Assembly (NCBI RefSeq): GCF_002002885.1
Contig: NZ_CP019510.1
Span: 4,712,001 to 4,776,000, forward strand
Length of the DNA: 64,000 nt
DNA from: Janthinobacterium sp. LM6
GTDB taxonomy: Bacteria > Pseudomonadota > Gammaproteobacteria > Burkholderiales > Burkholderiaceae_D
Reading direction: 5' to 3'
Part shown: piece after piece, positions 49,653 to 58,464 of the stretch
How the letters are laid out: each line of letters begins with the position of its first letter
Position numbering within the stretch: the stretch's first letter is position 1
The notes under the pieces: generated by a model
The model's input: the letters and a program-made list of their open reading frames with translations, nothing else
What the model was told of the DNA's origin: nothing
The model's database searches: none
Position numbers and translations under genes: made by a program

Positions 49653-49692
49653 CAATAACTCCTGCAATCAGCAACTTGGTATTTTGTTATGT

Positions 49693-50169
49693 TCAACCGA
49701 GGGCGGCGTGGTTACGGTGCATCACCATCACGCTTTGTTCGGCAATCTTTTGTCTCTGCTGGTCGACCAGGTCCTGCAAGGACACAGAATCCAGATAATC
49801 GACCATTTTTTCGTTGAGCGTGGACCACAATTCATGCGTCATGCAGCGCGCTCCCGTGGCCGCGTCGGCGCCGTGGCAATGTTCCTTGCCGCCGCACTGC
49901 GTGGCGTCCAGCGGTTCGTCGACGGCGATGATGATGTCGGCCACCGTCACCTTGTCGGCACGGCGCGCCAGGCTGTAGCCGCCGCCGGGGCCGCGGATCG
50001 ACTCGACGATCTCATGCCGGCGCAGCTTGCCGAACAGCTGCTCCAGGTAGGACAGGGAAATCGACTGGCGCTGGCTGATGCCGGACAAGGTGACCGGTCC
50101 CTTGCCCTGGCGCAGGGCAAGATCGATCATCGCTGTCACGGCAAAACGGCCTTTTGTAGTCAGACGCAT
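49693..50169 (-). CDS. iscR: Fe-S cluster regulator IscR
   Basis: A 158-residue Rrf2-family repressor of the isc operon that senses cluster supply. A winged helix is at the N-terminus (MRLTTKGRFAVTAMIDLAL; SGISQRQSISLSYLEQLF) and the three 2Fe-2S Cys are in CGGKEHCHGADAATGARC. The ATG at 50167-50169 has AGAGGA 5 bp upstream; an in-frame start at 50256 would place the promoter inside the gene. Confidence 0.97.
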   Translation of the reverse strand: MRLTTKGRFAVTAMIDLALRQGKGPVTLSGISQRQSISLSYLEQLFGKLRRHEIVESIRGPGGGYSLARRADKVTVADIIIAVDEPLDATQCGGKEHCHGADAATGARCMTHELWSTLNEKMVDYLDSVSLQDLVDQQRQKIAEQSVMVMHRNHAALG

Positions 50170-50225
50170 ACATCCTCTGGTCAACTGGTTTAAAATATTG
50201 CGGTTTTTCAACTCCTCAAACCCCG

Positions 50226-50275
50226 AGTAGTTGAATGATTTAGTCAAGTATAACAAATTCGGCGGGGTTTGTCAG
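50226..50275 (-). promoter_or_regulatory. isc operon promoter with IscR type 1 site
   Basis: On the minus strand CTGACA (50275-50270) and TATACT (50252-50247) are 17 bp apart, a strong sigma-70 promoter. Directly over the -10 lies ATACTTGACTAAATCATTCAACTACT (given in halves: ATACTTGACTAAA and TCATTCAACTACT, 50251-50226). It fits the dyad of the IscR 2Fe-2S-dependent type 1 box. IscR bound there would block polymerase, giving autorepression. Confidence 0.78.
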
Positions 50276-50358
50276 AGCGCCCCTCGATGACCACAGGGCT
50301 GGAAGGGGCATGGCCGGCCGCGCCAGGCGCGGCGGCATCAGGAAAACAACAGTACTGC

Positions 50359-50910
50359 TCAGGCACGTAATGCGCTGCGCACTTTCATCAGTTCAAAACC
50401 CAGCAGGTTCAAGCCGTCCCAGCGGGAGGGATCGCCGATGCGCGGATTGTCCGACGCCAGGCCCACGCCCCAGATGCGGTCGACGGGACTGGCTTCGACG
50501 ATGACGCGCTCGCCGGTGCCCAGCAAAAACTTGCGCAGCGCAGCCTTTTGCGAGAACTTGGCAAAATTGCCATCGAAGACGATGCCGGCGCGCGCCGCTT
50601 CCCACACCCTGGCATCAAAGTTCGCCACTTCGCGGCCCAGCTTCTTGACTTCCGACGGCCGTTCGGCCGCCACGATGCGCGCCTGCACCGCCGTGTCGCC
50701 AAACAGGGCCGCCTTTTGCGCCATCATGTAGTGTTCGGCCGTCGCATACGTCACGCCGGCCAGGCTGAACGGTGACGGGAACCACTGGCTGAAGCAACTT
50801 TTGTCGGGCACCTGCGGCTGCGCCGGCGTGTGGCCCCAGAAATACAGATAGTCGGGCACGCCGCCCGCCGCGATCCACGCCTTCAATTCTTCCACGTTAC
50901 TGATTTGCAT
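50359..50910 (-). CDS. NADAR family protein (YbiA-like)
   Basis: A 183-residue protein of the NADAR/DUF1768 group, which act as N-glycosidases on riboflavin intermediates or ADP-ribose derivatives. Typical segments are YLYFWGHTP, CFSQWFPSPFSLAGVTYATAEHYMMAQKA (read as CFSQWFPSPF and TYATAEHYMMAQKA), FLLGTGERVIVEASPVDRIWG (as VEASPVDRIWGVG) and W-GLNLLG. I chose the ATG at 50908-50910; a TTG at 50952 would extend it by 14 residues into the upstream stop. Confidence 0.85.
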   Translation of the reverse strand: MQISNVEELKAWIAAGGVPDYLYFWGHTPAQPQVPDKSCFSQWFPSPFSLAGVTYATAEHYMMAQKAALFGDTAVQARIVAAERPSEVKKLGREVANFDARVWEAARAGIVFDGNFAKFSQKAALRKFLLGTGERVIVEASPVDRIWGVGLASDNPRIGDPSRWDGLNLLGFELMKVRSALRA

Positions 50911-50948
50911 ATTCCCCGCACTTCCGCCAGACCGGCGATGATTCAAGC

Positions 50949-51728
50949 TCAAGCACGCAATAGTTGCATCGGGCCAAACAAGGCCTGCATGTCACGATTG
51001 CCGATAAAGGACAGATTATACGGATGTTCCGCCGTCACCTGCGGCAACGATGCCGCCACCGGCAGGCGTTTGATGAGCTCGGCAATCTTGCCCCACAGCA
51101 CCAGTTGCGGCGGCACCGCCCCGCCCTGCAGCGCCAGCGCTTCCAGCACCACCTGCAGGAAGGGCAGCCAGCCGCGCGCATCCTGCACGGGCGGCACGTG
51201 GGCACGGAACACCAGCGCCGCGTTGAGCAGCAAGAAACCCTGCTCCGTCATCTTGCGCTGCAAGTCGGGCAGGGTCTGGATCACGCCGCTGCCGGCTTGC
51301 AGCGCGGCCGCCGCCACGGGCGCCATGGCCGCGCCCGAAGTGTCGCCGCCCTGCAGCTGGCCATCGGCCACCAGCAACATCTTCATGAAGTTGCGCAAGG
51401 AGGTGGCGCGGTTGACGGGCTTCGACAGGCCCGTCGCCGACCACAAACTGCCGACGGCGCCATCCATGAAGCACACGCCCGTGGCGCTGTCGGCGCGCGG
51501 ATACGGCCCCTCGCCCACCAGCACGTAACGCACCTGCGCCAGCGGCAGGGCAAAGGCGGCGAACAGGCGGCCCTGCGTGGGCAGGTAATCGTCGGCGGCC
51601 AGCGCCGGCAGGTAGGCGGGATCGGCATCCATCACGGCGTGCAAGCCGCGCAGCAGGATGGGCCGCCAGGAAGCATGCGCCAGGGACAGGGCATCGGTGA
51701 TGCTGGCAGGAACGATTGTTGCGGTCAT
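50949..51728 (-). CDS. Uracil-DNA glycosylase-like protein, catalytic Asp missing
   Basis: A 259-residue protein with the order of family 1 UDG motifs: SWRPIL near residue 20, VLVGEGPYPRADSATGVCF (about 69-87), SLRNFMKML, GFLLLNAALVFRAH and EHPYNLSF. In true Ung the first motif is GQDPYH with a catalytic Asp; here it is GEGPYP, so Asp is Gly and the next His is Pro. The C-terminal HPSPLS loop is also altered to HPYNLS. It may be a non-catalytic or altered-specificity relative. It begins just after the terminator of maiA. Confidence 0.65.
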   Translation of the reverse strand: MTATIVPASITDALSLAHASWRPILLRGLHAVMDADPAYLPALAADDYLPTQGRLFAAFALPLAQVRYVLVGEGPYPRADSATGVCFMDGAVGSLWSATGLSKPVNRATSLRNFMKMLLVADGQLQGGDTSGAAMAPVAAAALQAGSGVIQTLPDLQRKMTEQGFLLLNAALVFRAHVPPVQDARGWLPFLQVVLEALALQGGAVPPQLVLWGKIAELIKRLPVAASLPQVTAEHPYNLSFIGNRDMQALFGPMQLLRA

Positions 51729-51810
51729 GGCGCGTCAGTAAAATATTTGGGCAAACGCAAATTGTAGCCTACCGGCAAGCACGCGTTGACTGCGCAAAAT
51801 CAATTCCGCA

Positions 51811-51844
51811 TAAAAAAAGCCCCGACCTGCATGCTGGCCGGGGC
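51811..51844 (-). terminator. Terminator of the maiA operon
   Basis: GCCCCGACC (51819-51827) pairs with GGCCGGGGC (51836-51844) with one mismatch around an 8-base loop. Seven T residues follow on the minus strand (A-run 51812-51818). It is 25 bp after the maiA stop. Confidence 0.88.
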
Positions 51845-51869
51845 GACTTGCGTTTGATGCGGCTCAAAC

Positions 51870-52520
51870 TTACTCGGCGTCAGGCTGCCGCGACGGATGG
51901 GCGGCGGCAAACGCGGGCAAGCCTGCGCAATGCGCATGGATGCGCGCCACGCGCGGGTACGGCGCCAGGTCGATGGCGAAGCGCTGCGCATTGAACACTT
52001 GCGGCACCAGGCAGCAGTCGGCCATCGTCGCACTGTCACCGTGGCAGAACAGGTTTTTACCCTCCGGGTCGCCCTGCGCCAGCAGCGCCTCGACGGCCGC
52101 CAGCCCTTCGGCCATCCAGTGGCGGTACCATTCCTGCTTGGCCTCGTCCGACAGCCCCAGGGTGTTTTTCAGGTATTTCAGCACGCGCAGATTCGTCAGC
52201 GGATGGGCGTCGCAGGCGATGGCCAGCGCCAGCGCGCGCACGCGGGCGCGCCCCAGCGCATCGGCCGGCAGCAGCGGCACGGCTGGCCGCGTCTCGTCGA
52301 GATACTCGAGCATGGCCAGCGACTGCGTCAGGATGGCGCCGTCGTCATCGAGGGCCGGCACCAGCGCCGACGGGTTGACGGCGCGGTAGGCCGGCAGCAG
52401 CTGCTGGCCGCCGTCCTGCAGCAGGTGCACGGGGATGCTGTCGTAATCGATGCCCTTCAAATTCAAGGCGATGCGCACGCGGTAGGCGGCCGAACTGCGA
52501 AAATAGGTGTACAGCTTCAT
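51870..52520 (-). CDS. maiA: Maleylacetoacetate isomerase (zeta-class GST)
   Basis: A 216-residue glutathione transferase. The N-terminal thioredoxin fold carries YTYFRSSAAYRVRIALNLKG, the zeta-class active-site Ser-Ser region, and Q-S-LAMLEYLDET for glutathione binding. It isomerises maleylacetoacetate (or maleylpyruvate) before hydrolysis by the FAA hydrolase encoded 14 bp upstream. Confidence 0.92.
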   Translation of the reverse strand: MKLYTYFRSSAAYRVRIALNLKGIDYDSIPVHLLQDGGQQLLPAYRAVNPSALVPALDDDGAILTQSLAMLEYLDETRPAVPLLPADALGRARVRALALAIACDAHPLTNLRVLKYLKNTLGLSDEAKQEWYRHWMAEGLAAVEALLAQGDPEGKNLFCHGDSATMADCCLVPQVFNAQRFAIDLAPYPRVARIHAHCAGLPAFAAAHPSRQPDAE

Positions 52521-52534
52521 GGCGCGCCCTCCCC

Positions 52535-53569
52535 TCAGGCGCGGCCGGCGCTGTTGCCAACATACAGCGCGACCGTCTGCTCGATGCTGCCGAAGATGCT
52601 GGCGCCGGCCGCGTCGCGCATCTCGATGCGCACCGTGTCGCCGAACTTCAGGTACGCCGTCTTGGGCGCGCCGTGTTCGATGGTTTCATACATGCGCACT
52701 TCGGCCAGGCAGCAGTAGCCGACGCCGCCGTTCTCGATGCTGGAGCCAAACAGGTTGCCCTGCTTGTTCGACACGGTGCCCGAGCCAACAATAGTGCCGG
52801 CGCCCAGTTCGCGCGTCTTCGCCGCATGGGCGACCAGTTGCGCAAAATTGAAGGTCATGTCTTCGCCCGCATTCGGCTTGCCGAACGGCTTGCCGTTGAG
52901 GTCCACCAGCAGCGGCAAATGCAGCTTGCTATCCGCCCAGTCGGCACCCAGTTCGTCGGGCGTGACGGCGACGGGCGAAAACGCACTGGCCGCCTTCGAC
53001 TGGAAGAAGCCGAAGCCTTTCGCCAGTTCGCCCGGGATCAGGTTGCGCAGCGAGACATCGTTGACCAGCATGACCAGGCGAATCGCCTTCGCCGCGTCAT
53101 CCACGCCGGCGCCCATGGCCACGTCGCCCGTGATCACCGCCACTTCCGCTTCCAGGTCGATGCCCCACTCTTCGGACAGGGCGAAGATGGGGTCGCGCGG
53201 GCCGATGAAGCTGTCCGAGCCGCCCTGGTACATCAGCGGGTCCGTGTAGAACGAGGCCGGCACTTCCGCGTTGCGCGCCTTGCGCACCAGCTCCACGTGG
53301 TTGATGTAGGCGGAACCGTCGGCCCACTGGTAGGCGCGCGGCAGCGGCGAGTGGCACTGCTTTGCATCAAACGGCTGGGCGTCCGGCGCCTGGCCCGCGT
53401 TCAGGTTGGCGTAGGCCTGTTCCAGCTTGGGCGCGACGGCGTCCCAGTTGTCGAGCGCCGCCTGCAGGGTGGGGGCGATGGCGGCCACGCGCTGGTACTG
53501 GCGCAAGTCGCGGCTGACGAGGATCAAGGCGCCGTCGCGGCTGCCGTTTTTCAGGGTTGCGAGTTTCAT
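52535..53569 (-). CDS. Fumarylacetoacetate hydrolase family protein
   Basis: A 344-residue FAA hydrolase. The metal-binding region includes the acidic GIDLEAEVAVITGD segment and DDAAKAIRLVMLVNDVSLRN; ENGGVGYCCLAEVRM-ETI and the final FGDTVRIEM are family features. With maiA it would complete tyrosine or phenylacetate ring breakdown to fumarate and acetoacetate. The homogentisate dioxygenase gene is not in this window, so a gentisate-type route (fumarylpyruvate) is also possible. Confidence 0.88.
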   Translation of the reverse strand: MKLATLKNGSRDGALILVSRDLRQYQRVAAIAPTLQAALDNWDAVAPKLEQAYANLNAGQAPDAQPFDAKQCHSPLPRAYQWADGSAYINHVELVRKARNAEVPASFYTDPLMYQGGSDSFIGPRDPIFALSEEWGIDLEAEVAVITGDVAMGAGVDDAAKAIRLVMLVNDVSLRNLIPGELAKGFGFFQSKAASAFSPVAVTPDELGADWADSKLHLPLLVDLNGKPFGKPNAGEDMTFNFAQLVAHAAKTRELGAGTIVGSGTVSNKQGNLFGSSIENGGVGYCCLAEVRMYETIEHGAPKTAYLKFGDTVRIEMRDAAGASIFGSIEQTVALYVGNSAGRA

Positions 53570-53623
53570 GGTATTCCTAGTTCGGTGTATTGGTCAGAGA
53601 GTGTCAGTGTCGATCCGGGGCGC

Positions 53624-54157
53624 TCAGGCGTCGGCCGGCGCGTGCATCCAGGCCGCGTGCTTCGGTGCGCGGCGCGTCTGCGACCATTCTTCCAGCATTT
53701 CCCATTTGACGGCGTCCAGCTTGGCCATCATTTCCGGCGTGCCCACGTTGGCCGCCAGTTCCAGGCGGTGGCCGTTGGGGTCGAAGAAATAGATCGACTG
53801 GAAGATGGCGTGGTTGACGGGGCCCAGCACCTCGATGCCGCCCGCCACCAGGCGCTCCTTGGCGGCCAGCAGTTCTTCCATGCTGCCCACTTCCAGCGCC
53901 AGGTGCTGCACCCAGGCCGGGGTATTGCGGTCGCGGTCCATCGGCGGCTGCGTCGGCAGCTCGAAGAAGGCCAGCACATTGCCCCGGCCCGCGTCGAGGA
54001 AGACGTGCATGTACGGGTCCGGCGCCTTGGTCGACGGCACCAGGTCTTCCGCGATGGCGAGGACGAAATTCATGTTCAAATGCTTGACGTACCACTCGAC
54101 GGTTTTCTTCGCGTCGATGCAGCGGTAGGCGACGTGGTGGATTTGCTTGATTTTCAT
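53624..54157 (-). CDS. VOC superfamily dioxygenase or glyoxalase-like protein
   Basis: A 177-residue protein with paired beta-alpha-beta-beta-beta units: IHHVAYRCIDAKKTVEWYVKHL at the start gives a metal His, then VQHLALEV and FFDPNGHRLELAAN supply further His and Glu. This is the vicinal oxygen chelate fold. It is the first gene of the operon with the FAA hydrolase and maiA, so a ring-cleavage or lactone-type activity on an aromatic acid is plausible; exact reaction unknown. Confidence 0.75.
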   Translation of the reverse strand: MKIKQIHHVAYRCIDAKKTVEWYVKHLNMNFVLAIAEDLVPSTKAPDPYMHVFLDAGRGNVLAFFELPTQPPMDRDRNTPAWVQHLALEVGSMEELLAAKERLVAGGIEVLGPVNHAIFQSIYFFDPNGHRLELAANVGTPEMMAKLDAVKWEMLEEWSQTRRAPKHAAWMHAPADA

Positions 54158-54275
54158 GCGGTCTGTCTCCGATGGATGGCGCCCTGGGCGCGATGTTTTT
54201 CAGCTTTTCACCATTAGAATCCAGTTACAGCTATCATACAAACAATTTTTAACCATCGATTTATCGGATTATCTT

Positions 54276-55211
54276 ATGAGTCCCAGCCTGCGACAGATGC
54301 GCGCCTTCGTGGCGCTGGCCAAGACCGGCAGTTTTACCCTGGCCGCCGAATACCTGCACGTGACGCAGTCCGCCTTGAGCGGCTTGATCAAGGAACTGGA
54401 AAGCGTGCTGGGCGTGCGCGTGGTCGAGCGCAGCACGCGCAAGACGCAGCTGTCGGAAATCGGCCGCGAACTGTATCCGTTGTTCGAGAAGATGATCGAG
54501 GACCTCGACGGCGCCATGGCCGGCATCGCCCAGCGCAAGGCCCTGAAAACGGGCATGGTGCGCATCGCCGCGCCGCAGATGATGGCCTGCACCCTGCTGC
54601 CGGAAGTGATCGCCGCCTACCGCCAGGCGCACCCGGACGTGCAGCTGCGCCTGGTCGATTGCCCTGTGGAGAATGTCTCGGCGCGCGTCTTCAGCGGCGA
54701 AGTCGATTTCGGCATCGGCCCCGAGCGCGACCCGACGGCGGAAATCGCCGCGCAAGTGCTGTTCGAAATGCCCTTCGTGCTGGTCTACCCCGAGCAGCAC
54801 CCGCTGCGGCAGAAAGAGCGCGTCACCTGGGCCGACGTGGGCGACTATCCGTTCATATCGCTGCAGGGCCAGTTCACGGAACGCCTGCTGCGCGACATGC
54901 ACGGCGCGTTTCGCGAGCTGTCGCTCAATCCCTACAATGAAGTGACCTTCATGACGACGGCGCTGGCCATGGTCAGCGCCAACCTGGGCATCACGGTGTG
55001 CCTGCCGTACGCGGAACCGATGGTCAAACTATACAACTTGCACATGCGCGCCCTGCACGAGCCGGAACTGACGCGGCGCTTCTTCGTCTACACGAAGACG
55101 GGCCGTTCGCTGTCTCCGGCGGCCGAAAGCTTCATGGCATTCCTGTTCCGCTTTGTCGAGACGCACGAATGGAACGTGGGAGCGGGCGGCCCGGCTGGCG
55201 CCGTTTTATAA
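54276..55211 (+). CDS. LysR family transcriptional regulator
   Basis: A 311-residue regulator, divergent from the VOC-FAH-maiA operon and its likely activator. The N-terminal helix-turn-helix is RQMRAFVALAKTGSFTLAAEYLHVTQSALSG (seen as FTLAAEYLHVTQSALSGLIK), followed by the linker helix and a periplasmic-binding-like effector domain. The ATG at 54276 (MSPSLRQMRAF) fits the family; the longer open frame upstream lies over the intergenic operator region. Confidence 0.93.
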   Translation: MSPSLRQMRAFVALAKTGSFTLAAEYLHVTQSALSGLIKELESVLGVRVVERSTRKTQLSEIGRELYPLFEKMIEDLDGAMAGIAQRKALKTGMVRIAAPQMMACTLLPEVIAAYRQAHPDVQLRLVDCPVENVSARVFSGEVDFGIGPERDPTAEIAAQVLFEMPFVLVYPEQHPLRQKERVTWADVGDYPFISLQGQFTERLLRDMHGAFRELSLNPYNEVTFMTTALAMVSANLGITVCLPYAEPMVKLYNLHMRALHEPELTRRFFVYTKTGRSLSPAAESFMAFLFRFVETHEWNVGAGGPAGAVL

Positions 55212-55240
55212 TCCCGCATCGCCCCCTCACCGCCTGCACC

Positions 55241-55849
55241 ATGACCCAGCCTGACCTCTCCGCCATCGACGCCGCCACCATCGCCGCCAACCGGCGCATG
55301 ACCACATTCGACGGCCATGCGCAGGTCTGGCTGTTCGGCTATGGCTCGCTGATCTACAAGGCGGACTTCCCCTATATCGAACGGCGCCCGGCCAGCATCG
55401 CCGGCTGGACGCGGCGCTTCTGGCAAGGCTCGCACGACCACCGCGGCACGCCGATGGCGCCGGGCCGGGTCGCCACCATCGTGCCGCAGGCGGGCGCCGT
55501 GTGCGACGGCATGGCTTACCTGATCACGCCCGAAGTCTTCGCCCACCTCGACCACCGCGAAAAGAACGGCTACCTGCGCCTGGCCACCGAGATCACCTTC
55601 GACGATGGCAGCAAGGCCGAAGGCCTGGTGTACATCGCCAACGAGGAAAACGCCGCCTTCCTCGGTGCCGCGCCGGAACTGGACATCGCGCGCCAGATCG
55701 CCCGATCAAGCGGCCCCAGCGGCCCGAACAGCGACTACCTGCTGCACCTGGCCAGCGCCCTGCGCGAGCTGGGCAAGAGCGATCCGCACGTCTTTGCCAT
55801 CGAGCAACATCTGGCGCAATTGAAGGATGCGCCGCCTGCCGCGCAGTGA
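55241..55849 (+). CDS. ChaC-like gamma-glutamylcyclotransferase
   Basis: A 202-residue cytosolic protein. The substrate loop VWLFGYGSLIYK (about 29-40) and the catalytic Glu in LDHREKNGY are both present, as in glutathione-specific ChaC enzymes that release 5-oxoproline and Cys-Gly. It starts 29 bp after the LysR stop on the same strand but is probably functionally separate. Confidence 0.88.
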   Translation: MTQPDLSAIDAATIAANRRMTTFDGHAQVWLFGYGSLIYKADFPYIERRPASIAGWTRRFWQGSHDHRGTPMAPGRVATIVPQAGAVCDGMAYLITPEVFAHLDHREKNGYLRLATEITFDDGSKAEGLVYIANEENAAFLGAAPELDIARQIARSSGPSGPNSDYLLHLASALRELGKSDPHVFAIEQHLAQLKDAPPAAQ

Positions 55850-55866
55850 GCTGCAGCGGGCCGCCG

Positions 55867-55883
55867 GCTTGCATGATGCAAGC
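55867..55883. promoter_or_regulatory. Palindrome GCTTGCATGATGCAAGC downstream of chaC
   Basis: A 17-bp perfect palindrome centred on one G, 18 bp after the chaC stop and 179 bp before the sigma-54 activator ATG. T-rich sequence follows about 10 bp later (CTTTTTATTG), so it may end chaC transcripts, or serve as an operator for the next gene. The two cannot be told apart from sequence. Confidence 0.4.
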
Positions 55884-56061
55884 GATGAAAATCTTTTTAT
55901 TGTGACAATTGGCGACTATCGCCGTTTCATTAGCGCCCATAATCGGAACGCGCGATTCCTTTATGCCTGAGTAGAGCAATGGCACGCGTCAGGAGGCAGC
56001 GGGGCAGAACAAAAATGATGGCCCTGCACGATCGGAGCGAATTCATCGGAGCGAGACGACC

Positions 56062-58464
56062 ATGTCCGACAGGTCTATGCTGCAACAGCATGGCAGGCAG
56101 CCGCATTACGTTCTGCCCGGGACGGGCACCATTGCTCCTGTGCAAGCCCCCCTACACCGCGCCAGCCTCGGGGGCGGACTGAACGTGATTGGCAGCTCCC
56201 CGATCTTCCAGCGCCTGCTGCGCATGGTCGAAGCCGTGGCGCCGACCCGCTGCACGGTGCTCATCAGCGGCCCCACCGGTTCCGGCAAGGAAATCATCGC
56301 CCAGCTCGTGCACCGGCAAAGCGGCGATCCCGGCGCGCCCTTTGTCGATCTCAACTGCGGCGCCCTGCCGGAACACCTGATCGACGCTGAACTCTTCGGC
56401 CATACCAAGGGGGCGTTTACGGGAGCGCTGAGCAGCCGCGCCGGTTTTTTCGCCCAGACGGGGCAAGGCACGCTATTTCTCGATGAAATCGGCGAATTGC
56501 CGCTGGCGGTACAGAGCAAGCTGCTGCGCGTGCTCGAATCGCGCTGTTTCCGGCCGCTGGGCGGCGGCGATACCCAGCCGTTCAACGGCCGCATCGTGGC
56601 CGCCACCCATTGCGACCTGGCCGCGATGGTGCAGGCGGGCCGTTTCCGCGAAGACTTGTATTACCGGCTGGCAGTATTGAAACTCGACGTGCCGGGCCTG
56701 GACCAGCGCCGCGGCGACGTTGCCGCCCTCGCCGCGCACTTTGCCGGGCAGCAAAAGCGCCCCATCCGCTTTACCGCCACCGCCATGGAGCGCCTGTGCC
56801 GGCATGCCTGGCCCGGGCATATCCGCGAACTGCGCAACCTGATTGAACGGCTGTCGATACTGGCCGAATCCGCGCTGATCGATGCGCACAGCCTGGAAGC
56901 CTTCCTGTCGGCGGGCAGGCCGCAGGACGCCGATCGCACGCTGCTGGCGGAAGCGCTCATGCGGCTGGACGGAGACGACAAGCTGGCGGCCGCCGAACAG
57001 TTGCTGATCGACTATGCGATGCGCCTTGCCGATGGCAACAAGACGACCGCGGCCCGCCACCTGGGCATCAACCGCAAGGTCATCGAACGCCGCCTGCACG
57101 GCGACGAGGAGCGCAGCAATTTCGCCCGCGTCTGCCTGCTGGAGGGGCGCGCGCTGATCGAGGCGGCCCGCTTCAAGGAAGCCATCGAAGTGTTACGCCG
57201 CGGCCTCACCTTGCTGGCCGCCGATGCGCATCCCTGCACGGCGCGCCGCCTGAGCTGCGACCTGCACCGCTGGCTGGCGATTTCGCACCGCGGCATCAGC
57301 GGCTGGCAAAGCGCCGAAGCGCTGGCCTGCTACCAGCAGGCATTGCAGGAAGCGGCGGCGCTGGGCGACGAGGTGGAAATCACCGCCCTGCGGTTCGGCA
57401 TCTGGAGCACGCAGCTGATGGCGCTGGACCTGGTGGCGGCGCGGGCAACGGCGCAAGACATGCTGCAGCGGGCGCAAGCGATAGGCGACACGGACTTGCT
57501 GTCGCAGGCCCACCTGGCCCTGGCCAACACGCTGTTCTGGCTCGGCGACTACCGCGAGACGCTGGCCTGCCTGGCGCGCGGGCACCTGCTGTGCGGCGCG
57601 GCAGCGGCCGATACCGGGGGACAGGGCCTGGACATCGCCGCGCTGTCGACCACTTTCGAAGGCCTGTCCTGCTTCCAGAGCGGCGCCTTCCGCCGCGCGC
57701 GCGCGGTGATGGAACAGCTGGCGTTGCGCGGCGGCGCCGACAACCCGCACCCCTTCCATCGCGCCATCGCGCTGCAAGGCGCCGCATGGCTGGCCTGCAT
57801 GTTCGAGGACTGGGTCCGGCTGGCAAGCCTGGCGGCGGACCTGCAAACCGTCGCCAGCGAATACGGCTATCAATTCTACCTGGGGGTGGGCCAGATATTC
57901 CATGCCTGCGCATTGGCAACAGGCAACATCCATGCGCAGACCGAACAGCGCATCGCCGACGGCTACCAGCAATACATGCTGTGCGAAGGCGGCATGCTCT
58001 TCCATTCATTCCAGGCCTGGAAACGGGGCGAACTGCTGCTGTCGGCAGGCCAGCCATCGCAAGCCCGGCAATTGCTGCACGGCGCCATCGAACTGGCGCT
58101 GGAACATGGCGAACGGGCCTACCTGGTCGAATTGCTCGACATGCATGCCCGGACGTGGATCGCGGTGGGCGACCTGGACAACGCGGAACGCGAACTGGGC
58201 AGTGCGCTGTCGACCGCCAAGGCGCTGGGCGCCGCGGCCGGCAGCCTGCTGGTGGCGACCCGCCTGGCGCAACTGCTGCTGCAGCGCGGCCGCCGGGCCG
58301 AAGCACTCGAACACCTCACGCGCGCCTTGCGCGGCGTGGAGCGCGACACGGCTTTTCCCCGGTTTGCCCAGGCGCTGCAGTTGCAGGCCGTCCTGGCGCA
58401 AACCATTTCCATGCCATGCCAACCTGAGGACCCGCAACATGAGCTATGTGCTGAACCACGATGA
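56062..58464 (+). CDS. Sigma-54-dependent activator with long helical-repeat sensor tail
   Basis: An 800-residue bacterial enhancer-binding protein. There is no receiver or PAS domain: after about 40 residues the AAA+ domain begins. Walker A is GPTGSGKE (70-77), the sigma-54 loop GAFTGA is intact (117-122) and Walker B is LFLDE (138-142); REDLYYRL and WPGHIRELRN follow. A Fis-type helix-turn-helix lies at about 322-346 (GNKTTAARHLGINRKVIERR). The remaining 450 residues are Ala/Leu-rich helical pairs like TPRs, as in MalT-type sensors, presumably ligand- or protein-binding. The unusual order places the sensor after the DNA-binding domain. Its last 26 bp overlap the DUF917 gene. Confidence 0.92.
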   Translation: MSDRSMLQQHGRQPHYVLPGTGTIAPVQAPLHRASLGGGLNVIGSSPIFQRLLRMVEAVAPTRCTVLISGPTGSGKEIIAQLVHRQSGDPGAPFVDLNCGALPEHLIDAELFGHTKGAFTGALSSRAGFFAQTGQGTLFLDEIGELPLAVQSKLLRVLESRCFRPLGGGDTQPFNGRIVAATHCDLAAMVQAGRFREDLYYRLAVLKLDVPGLDQRRGDVAALAAHFAGQQKRPIRFTATAMERLCRHAWPGHIRELRNLIERLSILAESALIDAHSLEAFLSAGRPQDADRTLLAEALMRLDGDDKLAAAEQLLIDYAMRLADGNKTTAARHLGINRKVIERRLHGDEERSNFARVCLLEGRALIEAARFKEAIEVLRRGLTLLAADAHPCTARRLSCDLHRWLAISHRGISGWQSAEALACYQQALQEAAALGDEVEITALRFGIWSTQLMALDLVAARATAQDMLQRAQAIGDTDLLSQAHLALANTLFWLGDYRETLACLARGHLLCGAAAADTGGQGLDIAALSTTFEGLSCFQSGAFRRARAVMEQLALRGGADNPHPFHRAIALQGAAWLACMFEDWVRLASLAADLQTVASEYGYQFYLGVGQIFHACALATGNIHAQTEQRIADGYQQYMLCEGGMLFHSFQAWKRGELLLSAGQPSQARQLLHGAIELALEHGERAYLVELLDMHARTWIAVGDLDNAERELGSALSTAKALGAAAGSLLVATRLAQLLLQRGRRAEALEHLTRALRGVERDTAFPRFAQALQLQAVLAQTISMPCQPEDPQHELCAEPR

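Noticed and set aside
50911..50952. TTG start for the NADAR gene overlapping the UDG-like stop
   Set aside because: The extension is not part of the family and the ATG at 50910 is available; the TTG cannot be excluded but is less likely.
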